Shown here: positions 46,971-58,491 of the stretch, piece by piece
How the letters are laid out: each line of letters begins with the position of its first letter
Position numbering within the stretch: the stretch's first letter is position 1
Assembly: GCF_947172395.1 (NCBI RefSeq)
Contig: NC_069090.1
Coordinates: forward strand, 15,148,962-15,212,961
DNA: 64,000 nucleotides
Direction: 5' to 3'
Source of the DNA: Bicyclus anynana
Taxonomy: Eukaryota > Arthropoda > Insecta > Lepidoptera > Nymphalidae
Notes under the pieces: generated by a model
What the model saw: the letters and a program-made list of their open reading frames with translations, nothing else
What the model was told of the DNA's origin: nothing
Databases searched by the model: none
Position numbers and translations under genes: made by a program

Positions 46971-47575
46971 ACCACTATAAATCTGCACATTCAATAGACA
47001 ATTCCGCAGATGATTGGAGACACTAGTAATGTTGCATAACTTAACTATACTATAATATAGATAGGCAACAAAATTTCAGAGCAAAACATATTTTGCAAAG
47101 TAGCACAACATTGACCAACGTTGGTAAGTGTAAACATGGCTTAACGAAGAATGTTTTTAAGGTCAATGTTAACTAATCGTAACATGTTATTTTAAAAACA
47201 TTTGGCACGTGCCAGGAGCTTTAGCTTTAGGTATGGAAATGAAATATATCATGAGATTACACAGAATTTTCGACAGCCTAGGTCACAGATAGAAGAGTTA
47301 TGGCTATAGATACTCGCTTTAAGAGAAGTTTACTGTTTATTATCATATTGTAGATTACTATAAAGGCCGGCGTACACTGACGAGGCAAAAACGAAGACAT
47401 TTGGCATTGTGATAATAATATACACTTTAATAGTATTGAAATAATGTTGAAAATTAAATAACACTTTTTGACATTAAAAAAATTAATTATTTTTACATTA
47501 ACAGATGTTTCGCTGCTCCTTCGCCAGGTGACTGCATTTAAATTACGATACATAATTAGTATCAATCCAAATATA

Positions 47576-47814
47576 CAGGGTGTATTTACAAGGTGATAGC
47601 TGACAACCAACTATAAAATCAACGCTTAATTAGTTTTCAGCACAATATGGTATGACTAAACTGCACTGAAGGTAGGGACTCTTGTATTTTGTACAAAAAT
47701 CAATATAACTTAAAAACCGTAAAATTCCGGCTAACATATATTGCATAATTTTAGTAGGTCTTGATGTCAGCTATCACCCTATAAACTATGTTGTACTATT
47801 TACGGGACACCCTG
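47576..47814. mobile_element. MITE with CAGGGTGT terminal repeats
   Basis: It starts CAGGGTGT and ends ACACCCTG, flanked by TA on both sides, with internal inverted TGATAGCTGACA and TGTCAGCTATCA. The left arm has lost about 20 bp relative to the right. The structure fits a Tc1/mariner-type non-autonomous element. Confidence 0.75.
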
Positions 47815-48261
47815 TATATATAGTTACTCGTATGATATTGGATTCAATATTTGCAAAGTATGGCATCCACACGACCAAACAAAATACTAAAAAATATACT
47901 ATAATACTAATCTAGTTGTACTCTCCACATAAAAAATTCTATATACATTATTATCGCAATTTTTATATATTTTGCTATTTTTTTATATATATCATAAGTA
48001 TTTTTATGTCATATATTACATCACTCCCAGATATGTGTACATATTACACTCTCAATCATATATCACATTTTTTTTTATTAAAGGGATTCTTTTATACAGG
48101 AATATAATGTATTTATATTTATTATTATTATCAGTGAAATACTGACTTAAAACTTATATATTTAACATCTCCTTATTGGTCCTATTTAAATAAATGAAAA
48201 TTGAACCATAGTAGAATACTGTATGTAAATCAGTAAGATAGTGTTGTTTATGGTTTGAACC

Positions 48262-48336
48262 CAAAGATTTTATACTATTAGATATGTTACTACACACTTT
48301 TTAGGCACGTAACATATCTAGTATAAAATATCGTTG
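48262..48336. mobile_element. MITE, short form of the 45361 family
   Basis: The inverted ends (AAAGATTTTATACTATTAGA and the complement of ATCTAGTATAAAATATCGTT) are only about 15 bp apart, as if the centre had been deleted. Confidence 0.65.
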
Positions 48337-50931
48337 TTTTAACAAACATAGAGTTAACCCAACCATTTTATTGTTTAACATTTATGTTTAGGAGAAAATT
48401 AAAAAAAAAAACAAAAGATTCTTCTAAGCAAAGATTCAAATTGACGAGACTACTTATTTATGAATTTCGGACGATTATGATAAAATGATCGGGCGTGAAA
48501 TTCGAGAAAGTAGTGTGCCTTAAGGGTAAGCTTAATACTTTGAAATCATATCCTTATGTAAATATGCTCATAAAATTTAAAGTTTATTTTATTATAAATT
48601 ATAAACAAATAAATATAATATAATAGTGTAATTACTAGTGATGCTGATCTATCGATAATAATCAATATCTGTTTTTATAGAACTATAAATTATTTTCAAA
48701 TTTATCAGATATTTAATTACTATTGGGTACTGTGGTAGATATAACAAATTAAATACCATTCATATGTTTCGAAATATGAACACACAGCAAACCCTTTTAT
48801 TTGAAATTCATATCATGGGGGTGGATTTCAAACAGCCAGTCCGTCATCTTGTGGAGGCCGCCATATTGAATTTATAATGACGTGTCTTAGCTAATCATGT
48901 ATTGTCATCATGTAATGTTAAAAATTAAATTAATTGTTATGGATTCATATCAAGAGGATGGCTATTGCTTTGCCGTTCACAAATATATACTTAATCCGCA
49001 GATTATTATTATAGATAATAATCTATTAATAGTGCAATTTATCAATAGACTAACAACAATCTATATAGTCAAGTGACATCACTAGTAATTACTATTCAGC
49101 AACTTGTATTCAACTTGCATAAAGTAATATTAAAAACGAAACCATATAAATTAAAAGTTGACTAAGAAAAAGTTATAATATGTGCAATACATTTGTTTAA
49201 CTAAATATCTTTAAAAATCACTTAACATTAATGAAATGTTCTGATAAAATTCAGCATAAGAAAAACTCTATATACAGCTATTTTTTACATTTACTCAATA
49301 CAAATGAAATTAATAAAAATTGGTTCAAAAAATCAACATTGTTTATAAAATCGTTATTTATATTTTGACAAAACGTAAAAGAAATATTTTCAAAATCTCC
49401 ATCCGACATAAAGGAAATAGTTCTACAAAACATGGTTGTTTCAAATAAAATACTCAGAGATAACTTGCACTGACTATACAAAGTGTAGCAGAATATTTCC
49501 CATAACTTCAAGGCATTAACAAATCCACATATAGGAGCCGAACGGCATAATTATTTTTTTAACTAAAAAAATTATGTTTTCATACAAAGTAATTCAAATA
49601 ATTCCGACTATCCACGCGTTTATCTATCCTTGCATTTTAAAACACGTAATCGAAGTGGTAAGACTGTCGATATCGACAAGATATTGCAACTGGCATTCTG
49701 TACTTCACTAGTAAGCTACATCATGATATTTATCAATGAATAACTTTGGCTAGGTCATAATATAAGGAGGAAATTTTTTTACTCCGAAAATATTCATTTT
49801 AGAACACATGTTCCTTAGACATTTTTAATTAATTTTCCATATAAAATATAAGTTATAGGAAATACTCCCGAGCACCCTTTATATACATGTGGTGTATCAT
49901 AGACAAAGGATGTTATAGACAGCTGATTGGTGTGTCGTTGTTATGTTGTCTCTGTATTTTTCACATGTGCTCATACTACTAATAATAAAATAAATCAGCG
50001 CTACGTGTCCAAATTCAAATGGTCACGTAGCATTACGCTGAGCTGGGGCCATTTTCTGGGTTATGCCACACATCGCAGGGTATTGTCCTGGATGTCATGG
50101 TGTACTGGAGATATTGTGATGTGTGGCATAATTTCGAAATAAACGCATTTTTCTTTCTTTCTAATATATATTTTATATGTTTAAATAAAAACATAAAAAT
50201 CTATTAAAGAATGACACAAATGTCAAACCGTGTGTAAGGTCTGAAAAGACGGCACGCTACACAGATACTATCTAGTTGTCTATTACCTTCTCTGTCTATG
50301 TAGTGTATGGAGTCAATTATTTTTGTATTATCTGTCTGCCTCTATGTACAAATATTTTCATTCCTACCAACTACATCTTTATCCACCAGCAACTATACAT
50401 TTTCTCACTTAAAATACAAAACCACCCATTTGGCAGCGTACACTTCACTGCATATTATATACACATATTATTTATACAAATCACTTTTGTATTACTATAG
50501 TAATAGTCGTTTTCGAGTTTCTATTAAACACTAGTCGATTTTGTCGTTCGTTTTCATTCACTTGCACGTTTGATCACTGACGATCAAATATGTTCATTTA
50601 TGTTCAGTTGTGAACAAATAGTTCATTGCACTCTTGTTTATAGAGTGTGGAAGATGTCCCGAGCGTTATCCTTAGAATAACGCTTGTAGGAACACTCGCT
50701 GAATCAGCTACCACTGGAAAGGAGATTGTATTATTAGTATATAGCTTGACAACTTCGTAACAATCCCGAAGGTCCGCGCGGGCCGGGGGGCGTGTAGCGA
50801 TGCATGAGAAATCCACGACTGATGCACCTCACTTCCCCGCGTGCACGATTTCCCCCCGTCGCCCGCATATCATGGTAGTGTCATCAACGAACTTGCCAGA
50901 CTATAGTACCTATGTTGCATACTGCTTAACA
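48337..50931. other. AT-rich non-coding stretch
   Basis: No gene is supported. Near 50040-50160 a retroelement-like 3' end finishes in TTTCTTTCTTTC, and a GC-rich patch at 50760-50880 looks like an interspersed repeat of unknown class. The rest is AT-rich. Confidence 0.45.
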
Positions 50932-51102
50932 TTCATTAGCAACCAATTTTCGGCTCACTGTTGAGCACGAGTCTCCTCTCAGAATGAGGGCTTAGGCCAA
51001 TAGCCAACCACGCTGGCCCAATGCGAATTGCCAGACCTCACACACGTAGCGAATTAAGAAAATTCTCAAGGTTTTCTCACGATGTTTTTCCTTTACCGTT
51101 TG
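50932..51102 (-). repeat. SINE-B 3' part (reverse)
   Basis: It extends from the tail (TTTTCGGCTCACTGTTGAGC) to CACGATGTTTTTCCTTTACC. It abuts a second SINE-B piece in the opposite orientation, making an inverted pair. Confidence 0.75.
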
Positions 51103-51546
51103 CAAGTCTGCCAATTCGCATTTCACCTTTTGACGGCCTCTGTAGCGCAGTGGTATGCGCAATGGACTGACATTCAAGACGGAGGTCCTGGGTTCGATCC
51201 ACGGCTGGGCCGATTGAGGTTTTCTCAATTGATCCAGGTCTGGCTGGTGGGAGGTTTTGGCCGTGACTAGTTACCACCCTACCGACAAAGATGTACTGCC
51301 AAGCGATTTAGCGTTCCGGTACGATGTCGTGTAGAAACCGAAAGGGGTGTGGATTTTCATCCTCCTCGTAACAAGTTAACCTGCTTCCATCTTAGATTGC
51401 ATCATCACTTATAGGTGAGATTGTATTCAAGGGCTAACTTGTAGAGAATAATAAAAAAACTTGCGTGGTGGACTAAGGCTTAAGCCCTATCATTTTGAGT
51501 GGAGACTCGTGCTCAACACTGAGCCGAAAATGGGTTGCTAATGATA
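51103..51546 (+). repeat. SINE-B 3' part interrupted by SINE-A
   Basis: The forward SINE-B sequence GCAAGTCTGCCAATTCGCA (51103-51121) resumes at 51460 with TTGCGTGGTGGACTAAGGC and ends near 51546. The 51133-51459 interval is a complete SINE-A that inserted into it. Confidence 0.78.
51133..51459 (+). repeat. Full-length SINE-A copy
   Basis: It has a tRNA-like head (GCCTCTGTAGCGCAGTGGTA), a B box GGGTTCGATCC, the body CCAGGTCTGGCTGGTGGGAG and AAACCGAAAGGGGTGTGGAT, and an A-rich end. It is the best plus-strand reference copy of the family. Confidence 0.85.
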
Positions 51547-51547
51547 C

Positions 51548-51720
51548 CTTACCTGAGTTTGTTGTGGGCTCTTCTCGGACCAAGGCGCGTTTGGAACCCT
51601 CGTAACTTTAATTTTAAGTTTTCGTCTATTATTACCACCATTTGATTAAATTAAATTTTGACATATACCTGACCTTTTAAAAGTGCTTGTAAGCTTAAGC
51701 CTAATAGGGATGATGACAGT
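51548..51720 (+). mobile_element. LINE 3'-UTR fragment
   Basis: TTTGTTGTGGGCTCTTCTCG and GGAACCCTCGTAACTTTAAT are matched in reverse, diverged form at 62635-62695. It is probably a CR1- or L2-like tail; the class is inferred only. Confidence 0.45.
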
Positions 51721-51729
51721 TTTTTAAAT

Positions 51730-52213
51730 TGTATATAAATTAAGAGTATACTAATAGTAAAGCAATTTTGTAAAAGTAACAGGGTATCTGCGATCATTAC
51801 TTTCGGAGGTAAATGGGGATTTAAAGAGTCCGATTTGCGGCGCTGCCGCGGATCCCTGAAAAACGCCCCATACAAAATGGCTTGAACTAATGACGTCATA
51901 GGCAATGTATGCGCGCCTTAGATTTGTATGCGCGTTCAAATAAAATTACTAATATCTTTGTTATTTGTGCGTTTTTGCTTATGTTCACATATTAAAAAAT
52001 GTCACATCTAATGTAAGGAAGCTAAAACTGTATGTATTTTCATCTAATTACGATAAAATATTTTTAATAGATTTTGAAATTTTATAATCTCATTTATTTT
52101 GCAAATATCCAGACAATCTTTGCTTTTTATGTATAAATTAGTTAACATTGACCCTATTTACCCGAATGTATCATAAAAATCAATATATTCAAACCTAGTC
52201 ATCATCCCCATTG
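51730..52213 (-). repeat. Dispersed repeat with related copy in NAA25 intron 4
   Basis: Its reverse complement over 52080-52213 aligns with 33554-33680. The part at 51830-51910 includes CGGCGCTGCCGCGGATCCCT. There is no coding sequence, and its class is unknown to me. Confidence 0.5.
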
Positions 52214-52243
52214 AAATAGAAGGATTTTGATTTAGATTTTTAC

Positions 52244-55200
52244 CTTCTGTTGGCCATGGCCCGCCGCTTGGCGGTCTGCCGCTGGTGCTCGAACTCGAAG
52301 TCCTCCTCGGTGAGGTTGAGGCGCTGCATGTGGTACATGAGGTAGTCCTCGGCCAGCACGGCGTCGGGCGGGTGGCGCAGCACCTCCAGCGTCTCGCACA
52401 GCCCGCACGCGCGCTTGCGCACCTTGGCCGGGCCCAGCGCGCCCGCCAGGATCACCAGCGCCGCTTTGAACAGCACCTGCGAGTGAAACATTTTGTAGAG
52501 CAACGAGTGTTACGAAGGACCTTATTATTATCTTTTTTTTTTTTTCGTGTTGAGTAAGTGCCGATGACTCCATGTGGGACCACTACGGCGACACCGGGGG
52601 GTTTGATTTGTTTAGATATCGGGCACCTCGTCTTCGCCGGCGAAGACGCTGTGTAGCTTGTGATTGTCGGGATTGCCCGGGAAGCATAGTCGGTTGTCAT
52701 ATCATCGTCTGGATCGTAAAGAGCGTTTTTGGGACGCCTCTGCTTGAAGTTAGCGTTAAGGTTGGGAATGTAGTTGCAGGCCTCAACCACTAGTTGGTTG
52801 GGATGGATGGCAGCTCTGTCGAAATAGCTTCGAGAGAGCTGCTTCATGTAACTAGCTATTGAAGGTAAATCTAAGTCTCTATGGAGGTCGTTATTGCGTA
52901 CAAACCACGGTGCGTCCGTGATTTGTCGCAGAAACCGGTTTTGCAATATTTGGAGCGGCTTAAGGGTCGTTTTAGGACGGTGGGCAAACACTACACTAGC
53001 GTAGGTTAAGATCGGACGGATCGTGGTTTTATAAAGTGTTAGCTTTGAATGGAGGAACAACTTTGCTTTTTTTGTTAATCATCGCGTAAAGGCGGTACAT
53101 TACGTATGCAGCATTTTTCCTCGCTTTATTGATGTGCATGGATTGGATGCATTATTACTAGAGTCATAAGATCCACAATTACTCGACAATGTTATATTCA
53201 CAAAGGTATAGAACTCATTGTTATCGGAAAATCGCGGATTCAATTGTTCACCGGTATTTGGCAGACATTTCGAGAATAATCTTTAATATTGTCTCTGGTA
53301 TAAATACGCACGTCGGGCTGTTTGCGGCAGTTTAGTTTTAGAAGAAAGCGACGTAAAACCACAAGTGACCAAGTCTACGATTTCGGACTACGATTGATCT
53401 TCGATTGGATGTGTGTATTTGGAACTTGTATTAAGGGAAGGGTCAAAATCTCACAATAATCCTGACTTATGACCAATGGTGTCTCACCTTGACTCCCTCG
53501 CACAGGAAGCAGTCCCACACCCGCAGCAGGCTGTCCCAGGGCAGCGTGCGGGTGAGCGCGCACAGGAACCACTCCGTCGCGTACAGCACGGGCTCCACAC
53601 GGTGCTTGCCCAGGTGCCGGTGCACCGCCGGCGCGGTCCTCCTCAGCAGCGCGTGCAGTATGTCTCCGTCGCGCTGGAGGACCTGGCAAACAAGACATTA
53701 CTGAATAGTTACAAGCGCAGCGCAAGGTCGATCCCTGCCAGGGGGACTGACGGTATCAAACGGTAGGGAGCCGGCGACTCCTTGCGACTGGTTTAGCAGT
53801 TCAAGGCCTCAGAATGTCAGAGTATTTATAAGTTCCGAGAAAAGTTTAATGTCCTACGTCTGCACACAATATCTCGGCCTACTGGCTTTAGGCCCACAAA
53901 CTTAGGCTCACAACAGCCAAGGCGAGGACACTGAACGTTCCCCACGGCAGGCAACTGAAACCACAGCAGGCGGGAGGTTAAGACCTAGGAACTGCTTGCC
54001 CCATACCCTAATGGGTTTATGAGAAGGATAGTCCTATGTCCTGCAGTCGACGTCTATCGGCTGATAGATGATGATGTAAGTTACACAGTATTGCTGTGAA
54101 TTTGTAATGTCAGGGGACCAGACACTTAGCGGTGGGATGCAATGTCGAACATGGTCAAAAGGGAAAAAACAGAAACAAGAAACATTCAATAGTTAGTGTC
54201 TCACCTCAAGCCCCGGGTTGTAGTATCCGTTCAAGTACTTGTCGCTGATGCTGACGAGGCACCAGAAGGCCTGCACGGCGGGCATGTGCATCAGCAGGAA
54301 GGCCGCCACCGGCGCCTGCGCTTGGAAGTATCCCACTTTCGGGTTCAGCACCGAATACGCTTTTAGGACGCAGAAAAGCTCTTGCTGCCTGAAAGGAACA
54401 TACAAACAAATTATTTTAAGATCAGATCTTCTTGATCTATCATTCAGTTTCATAGCTCAAGTCGCGAAGTTGAAAAGCAATGGGCATAGCGGAAGATCCG
54501 ACGTTGGGATTCCAAGGTGCTGGAATGGCGATCCCGCACTGGAAAACGCAGTGTTGGTCGACCCCGAAAATAGACCAGGACATAGACCGTGTTTGAAAGT
54601 CCTCACAACATATCAGATATCTTTGACGGCCGCGTGGCGCAGTGGGTAGTGACCCTGCTTTCTGCATCCACGGCCGTGGGTTCGATTCCCACAACTGGAA
54701 AATATTTGTGCGATAAGCACGGGTGTTTTCCAGTGTCTGTGTGTATTTATACATTATATATAAGTATTTATATGTAGTATATAATTGTATATTAATATTA
54801 TAATATCAACTATCTTAGCACCCATAACACAAGCTACTCTGTATGCTTACTTTGGGGCTAGATAGTTATGTGTATTGTTTAAGTATATTTATTTATTTAT
54901 TATTTTATTTATTTATTTATTCATCCTGAAACATTGCGCGCTTTTCAGATTGTGCCTTATTTATTAGAGCATGGCTGCCTTACCCTAATCCCTCTTCTCG
55001 TATGAACATCTCGTGGTAAGGGAACTGGCGGTGTAGATCCTTCCGTATGTCCTCCATGCACTTGGGGTCTCCGGGCGCTTTCAACAGTTCTTCGTACTCG
55101 TCGGGGTGCTTCTCCAGCAGGAGCTGACCTCCGCAGAGGTAGAGCCACGCCTTGGGTCGGACTGACGCGGGTATACCTGCAATATTATACTTCAACTTCT

Positions 55201-56270
55201 AGAGATGCTACTATACATATAGGGATTCTTCTCCCAGAACAATGTCGCCCATAAAGACATACTATTGTCATCTCATTGCAATGAAAAAGAGAGCGATATT
55301 TTCGATTTTGCCACTATTGGTGGACAATATGTCTTTTTTGACACAAAACACATTGCTGACACTTCTCATCGCGATTACCAAAATGGATGCTGCATTTGGT
55401 AGCTACGTGCGACGCGAGAAGTGATATGAAAGAAGAGATTTTTTCCATTGTCTCGTCTTGTCTTGTCCAAAAGTCCGTCTGTCTGGATACAGCTGCGTCA
55501 CAGATCGTCATATTTATATGCCCCGGAAATGCTTACGCCAAAATTCTTATTCCTACAAAGATAGCAGACTAAAGAAGGCTTCCTATTGAAAGGAAGCCCA
55601 CCAAAAACAAGATTACATCTTAAGTAACTTAAACTTCATTGGCGTAATAAATCAAGCTGCGAAGTATATGTATCCGGTCAGTCTATTTAAAATATTTATT
55701 AGTAGAATTTTTATGTGGAAACCTTTGATTTGGGAAATTGATGGAATCACACTTTCATGCCTCTGATACTTTGTATAGCTATTCTATTGTTCCATGATAA
55801 ATCTGTGTTGGAAGTATCAGATATGACAGGGAATGGCAGAATTTGAATGTTGATGTCTTAATTGACTTTAATTTAATTTAACTAAAGCTAAACTTTAATT
55901 TTTATTGTGCTGTTGCACACTATAATAATGGCAGAATGGTTTACATTTCATATTTTTGTATGTGTATCTTGCAACCATCAATTAATTTGAATTTATTATG
56001 TCTATATATCCAAATTGAATTGCAGAAGATTAAAGGCCTGTCACCAACAAGAGCATATTGAATCCGATATGAAGATACCTTTCTCGGACGAAATTATTAC
56101 AGTAGTAGGAAATCGTGTAAGATGATAAACATTTAATATATTATTTACCTTTCCGGCACCGCTCGCGAACTTTTTTGTAATTTTTGCTCATAAACGCCTC
56201 CCAGTTGTTCAGCATGCGCAGCCATTTTTGTTCCCGCTTCAGTATCGTGCTCGGAGATAAAGTCCGTTTT
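52244..56270 (-). CDS. wkd: TBC1D10/whacked-family RabGAP (partial, five exons)
   Basis: A GTPase-activating protein for Rab (Rab35/Rab27-type in TBC1D10; family knowledge). Minus-strand exons with matching phases are 56149-56270, 54984-55176, 54205-54388, 53488-53682 and 52244-52476. They give REQKWLRMLNNWEAFMSKN and YKKVRERCRKGIPASVRPKAW, then a TBC domain: the arginine finger in IRKDLHRQFPYHEMF, the glutamine finger in GYFQAQAPVAAFLLMHMP, and TEWFLCALTRTLPWDSLLRV. After that come WDCFLCEGVK and an Arg/Lys-rich helical end (HQRQTAKRRAMANRR). The true frame of the first exon differs from the longest open frame there. The coding start upstream and the C-terminal exon or exons after 52244 were not found. 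The gene is convergent with NAA25; introns carry a Jockey remnant and SINE-C. Confidence 0.87.
52529..53150 (-). mobile_element. Jockey-clade LINE 3' fragment, in a TBC-gene intron
   Basis: The minus strand encodes LTLYKTTIRPILTYASVVFA, then QILQNRFLRQITDAPWFVRN and NDLHRDLDLPSIASYMKQL, the C-terminus of a Jockey-type reverse transcriptase. Upstream, after a frameshift near 53070, comes HINKARKNAAYVMYRLYAMI. The T-run at 52531-52543 is its poly-A tail. It is 5'-truncated and broken, so it is inactive. It lies between TBC exons at 52244-52476 and 53488-53682, in the same orientation. Confidence 0.85.
53700..54075 (+). mobile_element. RTE-type LINE 3' end, decayed
   Basis: GGGGGACTGACGGTATCAAA and GTCCTGCAGTCGACGTCTAT with a GATGATGAT tail match the LINE 3' end at 1515-1822. 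It sits in an intron of the TBC gene in antisense orientation. Confidence 0.5.
54445..54621 (+). mobile_element. RTE-type LINE fragment cut by SINE-C
   Basis: AGCTCAAGTCGCGAAGTTGA and CAGTGTTGGTCGACC match the 1515-1822 family. The sequence stops where SINE-C begins at 54625. Confidence 0.55.
54625..54922 (+). repeat. SINE-C copy, tRNA-derived
   Basis: It has a tRNA-like head (GGCCGCGTGGCGCAGTGGGT), a B box GGGTTCGATTCCC, the body CCATAACACAAGCTACTCTG and CTTTGGGGCTAGATAG, and an (ATTT)n tail. It is the only copy in the window and appears full length. Confidence 0.82.
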
Positions 56271-56449
56271 CTGAAAATAAAGAAATAAAAACTGATTAAT
56301 TATTAATTGCAGACCACAGATATCTAGGTACTTGGATTTTGTTTCTTTTTTTAATGTGGAATTAGATTTACTAGGAATAAAAACATCTGTCAAGTGTATG
56401 TACATAACATACTTCATTCAGAATTGGTTGCATCTGCGCCCTTTTCAAA

Positions 56450-56711
56450 CAATGGATATGACCTCTGCCTCCGATTACGGAGGGTGTGGGTTCGAATCTG
56501 GCCCGGGGCATCACGAGTCTCAAACGGTGAAGGAAAAACATCGTGAGGAAACCTGCATACCTGAGAATTTTCTTAATTCTTCACGTGTGAAGTCTGCCTA
56601 TCCGCATTGAGCCTGCGTGGTAGACTATTGGCCTAACCCCTCTCATTCTAAAAGGAGACTTGTGCTCAGCAGTAAGCCGAATATGGGTTGATAATGATGA
56701 TGATAATAATT
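56450..56711 (+). repeat. SINE-B copy, nearly complete
   Basis: It starts just inside the head (CAATGGATATGACCTCTGCC) and ends with GGGTTGATAATGATGATG. A short stretch around the TTTTAAGAAAT part is deleted. Confidence 0.82.
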
Positions 56712-57152
56712 ATATAGCTATTAAATAATATATTACAGCTATGTGCGTATTTAGAGACAATTGCTAGACTACATAGCCAGCGATGCCATGGCATCGTAAG
56801 GTACTTCCCAAAAGGACGGTATTCCGTTGCCACAATGGACACAATAGGTTTCCTCCTATTGCTCTTTGTGCGCGAATACAAAGGAGTCCTACAAAATACT
56901 TAGCTGTAATCTTTTAGAATGTCCACCATTTGCAAAGTCTATCCAGTATCTGTGCTGTCCACAATACAAAAATGCTGAAGCAGGCTTTTAAAATGGTGTT
57001 TTCTGTAGTGGAAACGAAAATGGATAGCTTCGCACACATTAATGAAGTTAGGGCAGACCGTCTAAAATTCTATCTATTTCTAGATGATTTAATGGGTGAA
57101 ACCAAGTCCTTGTCTGTAGGTCATATCAAAATTTCATGATATCTATAATATG

Positions 57153-57354
57153 ACTAGCTGACGCCGCGCGGTTTTACCCGCGTGGTTCCCGTTCCCGTAG
57201 GAATACGGGGATAATTTATAGCCTATAGCCTTCCTCGATAAATGAGCTATCTAACACTGAAAGAATTTTTCAAATCGGACCAATAGTTCCTGAGATTAGC
57301 ACGTTCAATCATACAAACAAACAAACTCTTCAGCTTTATAATATTAGTATAGAT
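57153..57354 (-). mobile_element. Helitron-like element (reverse)
   Basis: In reverse it runs from the TATACTAATATTATAAAGCT-type end at 57354 to GCGTCAGCTAGT at 57153. It is close to 46775-46970. Confidence 0.72.
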
Positions 57355-57430
57355 ATAGATGAAGTCGCAGGCGTCCGCTAATATGCATCTTAATGTGATG
57401 TCCAGTGAAGTCGAAGAGTTCATCATTCTT

Positions 57431-57723
57431 CATCATGCATCATTAGCAACCCATTTACGGCTCACTGTTGAACACGAGTCTCCTCTAAAGAATGAGAGGG
57501 GTTAAGCCAATAGTCCACCACACTAACCCAATTAGAGAATTAAGAAAATTCTATATTTCTAAATATGCAGGTTTCCTCAGGATGTTTTTCCTTCACCGTT
57601 TGAAACACAATATTTAATTTCTTAAAATGCACATAACTGAAAAGTTGGAGGTGCATGCCCCGGATCGGATTCGAACCTACGTCCTCCGTATCGCAGGCAG
57701 AGGTTATATCCACTGGGCTGCTG
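57431..57723 (-). repeat. SINE-B copy (reverse), nearly full length
   Basis: The head is at 57723 and the tail at 57431. It contains CGGATTCGAACCTACG (B-box complement) and TTTAATTTCTTAAAATGCAC. Confidence 0.82.
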
Positions 57724-58426
57724 CTTTATTTGAAGTTTGATAAAAGCTAATTTATCAAAGATGTTTGATGCAGAACCGACTTGAACGGGACGCCTAAGGT
57801 TACTGGTGATATTACCTACAGTGTTTTGCAGTAGTGTATAGTGCCACAACTGCTCGCACGGTCTACGTGCCAGATATGGCTAGATTGACATGCCATGCTG
57901 CCATGTCGTATATGGCGTGACAATTTATTAGATCAATAGCATACAAGTAGCCTAGAAATTGTTTCCCTTTTACGAAGTTACGAGTTTTTAACACAAATCT
58001 GTCAACCCAACAACGACATAAATCACAGTTTAGTTAGGATCACGGAATTATAAATACACTAGAACTCGCTTGTCATTTTTAGGGTTCCGTAGTCAATAAG
58101 GAACCTTATAGTTTCACCATTTCTGCTTGTCTGTCCGCGATTTAGCGCAGAGACTAATACTAGAAAGCTGTAATTTAGCATATTTTAATATAAAATGTTT
58201 TTTAAGATAGCCTACATGTACCAAATTTAATTTAATCTACAGAACCTACATGTACAGGTTTTTATTAGTTTCTTATAACATAGGCCTGTGGGAATACGAG
58301 GATAAAATATAGCCTATATTACTCCCTGATAATATAGCTTTCCATCGGTAAATGAATTTCTAAAATACATTCAGAAGCTCACCTATCTCACCTATGTTAC
58401 TTCCGGATAATATATACTCAGAGACA

Positions 58427-58491
58427 CAATTATCCGCCCACTTTAATAAGAAGCGAGTATATTAAAGTGGTCAGATAATTGTGCCTCTGAG
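58427..58491. mobile_element. Palindromic mini-MITE, copy 2
   Basis: A 65-bp inverted repeat beginning CTCAGAGACACAATTATCCG, bounded by TA on both sides. It is the same family as 44879-44953 with a different loop. Confidence 0.8.

Noticed and set aside
50604..50816. 70-codon minus-strand ORF near a GC-rich patch, tested as the missing TBC C-terminus
   Set aside because: No acceptor in the needed phase and no resemblance to the family; the patch looks like an interspersed repeat.
56145..56417. 90-codon minus-strand ORF over the first visible TBC exon
   Set aside because: The frame that continues into the TBC domain is a different one (REQKWLRMLNNWEAFMSKN), bounded by splice sites at 56270 and 56149.
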